Origin: Chloroflexota bacterium
Lineage (GTDB): Bacteria > Chloroflexota > Anaerolineae > Promineifilales > Promineifilaceae
Assembly (NCBI GenBank): GCA_018004935.1
Contig: JAGNBF010000051.1
Location: 19,215 to 51,810, forward strand
Reading direction: 5' to 3'
DNA length: 32,596 nucleotides
Shown here: positions 32,451 to 32,596 of the stretch, one piece after another
How the letters are laid out: each line of letters opens with the position of its first letter
Numbering within the stretch: position 1 is the first letter of the stretch
Translations under genes and position numbers: made by a program
Notes under the pieces: generated by a model
What the model was told of the DNA's origin: nothing
Databases searched by the model: none
What the model saw: the letters and a program-made list of their open reading frames with translations, nothing else

Positions 32451-32596
32451 CGTTCAGGACTTGAGTTTAGACTTATGGTTCGGTCATTTTTAGGTCGAGT
32501 TTGTTGATACGGTAACAAGTCTGGTGTAAATGTCGGGAGGCAATTCTAACAAAGCAAGAAGCTTCTCTTGTAGCCCAGATAAGGGTGTCACATGGC

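Overview
The window looks like a chromosomal segment of a member of the Chloroflexota, probably Anaerolineae-like. This is inferred from Thr/Pro-rich linkers in several exported proteins, an R3H-type SpoIIIAA-like ATPase beside tmk, a malF-malG-lipoprotein sugar transporter, paired ECF sigma and anti-sigma genes, an F420-style nitroreductase, and intergenic regions crowded with short palindromic repeats. Base composition is moderate and gene density is ordinary. There are no phage genes, insertion-sequence transposases or CRISPR arrays. The lineage is an inference; no rRNA gene is present.

Layout. 1-3146 (minus): carbohydrate ABC importer with two permeases and the start of a solute-binding lipoprotein. 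3385-4263 (minus): TerC-family membrane protein. 4632-7404 (plus): nitroreductase, type III polyketide synthase and isoprenylcysteine-methyltransferase-like protein, a likely phenolic-lipid or alkylpyrone cluster. 7771-9387 (minus): DegV lipid-binding protein and an orphan ECF sigma factor. 10027-12970 (plus): polysaccharide deacetylase, then a folate/pterin group (pteridine-reductase-like SDR, folB, folK). 13120-14485 (minus): two adjacent paralogous anchored proteins of unknown role. 15007-15088: tRNA-Leu(CAA). 15233-18212 (plus): ECF sigma, anti-sigma-like membrane protein, Nudix hydrolase and Crp/Fnr regulator, meeting an unknown two-domain protein at 18207-19310 (minus). 19847-23063 (plus): small membrane protein, SCP-x-type thiolase and a possible lipocalin-like enzyme. 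23258-28373: nitroreductase, FmdB-like zinc ribbon, tmk, a 51-residue membrane protein, R3H ATPase and a GNAT-like protein. 28635-32384 (plus): sdhC-sdhD-sdhA-sdhB, ending in a strong terminator.

The most striking property is not a gene. The palindromic octamer GCGGCCGC (the NotI site, normally rare) occurs 50 times by my reading in 32.6 kb. Every copy lies inside a coding region, in all three reading frames, and none lies in the repeat-filled intergenic DNA. This resembles the HIP1 palindrome of cyanobacteria (GCGATCGC) but with a different core. In contrast, the intergenic DNA carries at least five families of short inverted-repeat elements: a MITE-like element with 13-bp terminal repeats, hairpins whose stems vary in sequence but stay self-complementary beside a common tail, and three other dispersed palindromes. 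Some of these touch start codons, ribosome-binding sites or stop codons of the neighbouring genes.
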